From the NCBI GenBank assembly GCA_027335965.1, contig DAHWGZ010000083.1:1-6877 (forward strand): 6,877 nucleotides of DNA, in the 5' to 3' direction. The notes under the pieces are model-generated. The model searched no databases and was not told the DNA's origin. It worked only from the letters and a program-made list of their open reading frames with translations. Shown piece by piece: positions 5,295-6,877 of this stretch. The position numbers and the translations under genes were made by a program. The stretch comes from Acidiferrobacter sp. Lineage in GTDB: Bacteria > Pseudomonadota > Gammaproteobacteria > Acidiferrobacterales > Acidiferrobacteraceae. Position 1 is the stretch's first letter. Each line of letters starts with the position of its first letter.

Positions 5295-5537
5295 ATGAAC
5301 GCGCGCGTCCGGCGTCTGCTCATATCCACGATCACTGCTAGCAGTCTACTGATGCTCACGGCGTGCCATCACAAGGCCGCGACACCGAGCGCGTCGGCTG
5401 GCGCCACGACCAGTGCCGCTCCAGGCGCGGCGCCCGCGAGTGGCGGGGCATCGGCAAGCGGCGGGAGCGGGAGTCATCAGGCGTCCGGAACGAAGAAGGG
5501 ATCCATGGCCAATGCCTGCGGAGCCTCGGGTTCTTGA
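5295..5537 (+). CDS. Small lipoprotein with NACG tail
   Basis: I do not recognise a named family. The 80-residue product has a lipoprotein signal peptide with lipobox LTAC; Cys24 would be lipidated. His at the next position gives no inner-membrane retention signal of the Asp type, so the outer membrane is likely. The mature chain is a low-complexity Ala/Ser/Gly/Pro linker (about 28-65) followed by TKKGSMANACGASGS, with Cys75 the only free cysteine. The segment KKG-S-M-A-NACG matches KKG-Q-M-K-NACG at the end of the exported repeat protein at 2252-2455. The ATG follows a very strong AAGGAGG (5283-5289) at 5 nt. The design suggests a membrane-tethered flexible arm presenting one thiol near the periplasmic face. 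It lies 78 bp upstream of the porin-like gene and is probably co-transcribed with it. Confidence 0.85.
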   Translation: MNARVRRLLISTITASSLLMLTACHHKAATPSASAGATTSAAPGAAPASGGASASGGSGSHQASGTKKGSMANACGASGS

Positions 5538-5615
5538 TCGAGGCGAGTGACTGAAGGATTTGTTAAGCGGTGATCTGGCAATAACCATACCATAAAGGGA
5601 ACCGGAGGAGACGTA

Positions 5616-6875
5616 ATGAAGAAGCCGAATAAAAAGCTGACGTGGTTGGCGCGGGCCTTGGGGGCGGGGGCGATGCTGACGACCTCGGCGGTCGCGCTCG
5701 CGGGCTTGTTGCCATCGATGAATGAAAAGCCCATGAAGTCATGGATGATGGTTTATGGCACGGAGAAGCCCCAACAGAAGCCGACGATGCTGCTCTTTGG
5801 CGTCGTGCAGCCGGGGTATTCGTATATTCAGGCGGGCGGGCCTAAGGCCACAAACGTGACGGGCATGGGGCAATTCAAGTTCTACCGCCTGCGCCCGGGC
5901 ATCCGCGGGTCCATCGGGCCCAACATCGATTACTACTTCCTGGCCGAATTCGGCAACAACCCGGCGAATCCGAACAATGGCGTGGTGGGCCATGCGCATG
6001 TCCTGGACGGCAACGTCACCTTGAATTACATCCCGGGGGTGCATGTGCAGGTGGGCCAGATGATGGTGCCCTTCGCCGAGGAGGGGATGACGGCCGCGGG
6101 CGTGCTGCCATGGATCAATTATTCACCGGCCACCTACAACATCGCCTTTAATGACTTCACCTCCGCCCCCGCGCCGAATGCGATCGCCGCACCCGGGTCC
6201 GGCCTCTTCAACGCCGGCCGCGAGATGGGAGTGATGGCCTTCAACCAGTTCGTCCATAGGTCGATGGCCGTCGACTACGCGGTGGGCTATTTCAATGGCA
6301 CGGGCCTGTCCCAGACCATGAGCAGCATGCATCATCCGGACATGGGCTTTGTGCACGGCGGCGTGGGTTTCGGGCCGCTTGCAATCGCCGGGAGCTATGA
6401 AGCAGGGCGGAACGCGGTTGCTCCGGGGGTCAGCTACCAGCAGACCCGGTATGCCATCGATGTCCGCTATGGTAACTATATCAAGGACCCGCTGTGGCTG
6501 TGGTATGAGTATCAGCATTCCGATAACGGGCAGGCTGCCGCGCAAGGCAACGGGACCGCGCGCGGCTGGTTCGCGGCCGCCGGCTTCCACCCCGTCAAGC
6601 GGTACATGGGGGTGTTCCGCTACAGCACCTTCAATACTGAGAACCTCGACCCCGTAGGGCAGGCGGGGGTCGTTTCTCCTGATACCCTAGATTCTACGGC
6701 AAGCCCGGCGGTCAGTCTCGATCAGGAAAGCCTGGTGGGTGTCTATCTGGCACGTAAGGGGGTGCGCTATTACGTGGAGTTTGACCATACCACCTACAAC
6801 CATAGCGCGTTGCCCGCCGACAATGCCGTGAGCGTCATGCTGAGCGTGCCGTTCGGTGTGCGCCTGCTCCACTGA
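5616..6875 (+). CDS. Porin O/P-like outer-membrane protein
   Basis: The 419-residue product has a signal peptide (1-29, ending SAVALA) and a mature chain rich in alternating aromatic and polar residues, typical of an outer-membrane beta-barrel. The order FKFYRLRPGIRGSIGPNIDY (87-106), then DGNVTLNYIPGVHVQVGQMM (131-150) and PFAEE (152-156) matches the phosphate-selective porin O/P family (OprO/OprP-like), in which this block forms early strands. Length is normal for that family. There is no cysteine. The chain ends FGVRLLH, without the C-terminal aromatic residue usual for barrel assembly. The ATG at 5616 follows GGAGGAG (5604-5610) at 5 nt. The gene is complete, with its TGA two bases before the window ends. 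An anion such as phosphate, sulfate or a sulfur oxyanion is a plausible solute, but family membership alone does not fix specificity. Confidence 0.83.
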   Translation: MKKPNKKLTWLARALGAGAMLTTSAVALAGLLPSMNEKPMKSWMMVYGTEKPQQKPTMLLFGVVQPGYSYIQAGGPKATNVTGMGQFKFYRLRPGIRGSIGPNIDYYFLAEFGNNPANPNNGVVGHAHVLDGNVTLNYIPGVHVQVGQMMVPFAEEGMTAAGVLPWINYSPATYNIAFNDFTSAPAPNAIAAPGSGLFNAGREMGVMAFNQFVHRSMAVDYAVGYFNGTGLSQTMSSMHHPDMGFVHGGVGFGPLAIAGSYEAGRNAVAPGVSYQQTRYAIDVRYGNYIKDPLWLWYEYQHSDNGQAAAQGNGTARGWFAAAGFHPVKRYMGVFRYSTFNTENLDPVGQAGVVSPDTLDSTASPAVSLDQESLVGVYLARKGVRYYVEFDHTTYNHSALPADNAVSVMLSVPFGVRLLH

Positions 6876-6877
6876 GG

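Overview
The window is GC-rich and reads like the chromosome of a Gram-negative proteobacterium: it encodes an outer-membrane beta-barrel protein, a lipoprotein with a lipobox, several Sec-type signal peptides and a Mer-type metal operon. The mix of an exported tandem rhodanese, a five-heme periplasmic cytochrome c and mercury-type transport genes would suit a sulfur- or metal-oxidising, possibly acidophilic, gammaproteobacterium. That placement is inference; there is no rRNA or other taxonomic marker here.

Left part (1-960): a textbook MerR-type promoter (19-bp spacer holding a perfect dyad) drives a two-gene merT-merP operon. merR and merA are not in the window. MerP is unusual because its metal-binding cysteines are separated by four residues instead of two. 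The operon ends against a convergent gene.

Middle left (960-3642, all minus strand): a DMT/EamA-type ten-helix permease, then a 67-residue exported protein built from four copies of a Met-Lys-x-Ala-Cys-Gly-Ser unit, then an intercistronic hairpin, then a pentaheme cytochrome c. The long in-frame extension of the cytochrome reading frame runs through the hairpin, so a TTG start giving a clean signal peptide is preferred.

Middle right (3643-5294): the permease and an exported two-domain rhodanese diverge from a 320-bp regulatory region. It holds two 15-bp palindromes (TCACCA-N3-TGGTGA) exactly 21 bp apart and, about 90-110 bp upstream of the predicted start point, a good sigma-54 -24/-12 match. 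This is the layout of an enhancer-dependent promoter. A 408-bp gap follows the rhodanese, with three successive small hairpins and then an AT-rich promoter with a perfect TATAAT.

Right part (5295-6875): a small Ala/Ser/Gly-rich lipoprotein and a phosphate-selective-porin-like outer-membrane protein, probably one operon. The lipoprotein's C-terminal tail repeats the tail of the minus-strand 67-residue protein (KKG-x-M-x-NACG).

The most interesting thread is this shared NACG tail: two small exported cysteine proteins, one beside a multiheme cytochrome and one beside a porin, flanking a periplasmic rhodanese whose mature form has a single cysteine. A shared envelope system for sulfur or thiophilic metal handling is a testable inference, not something the sequence proves.
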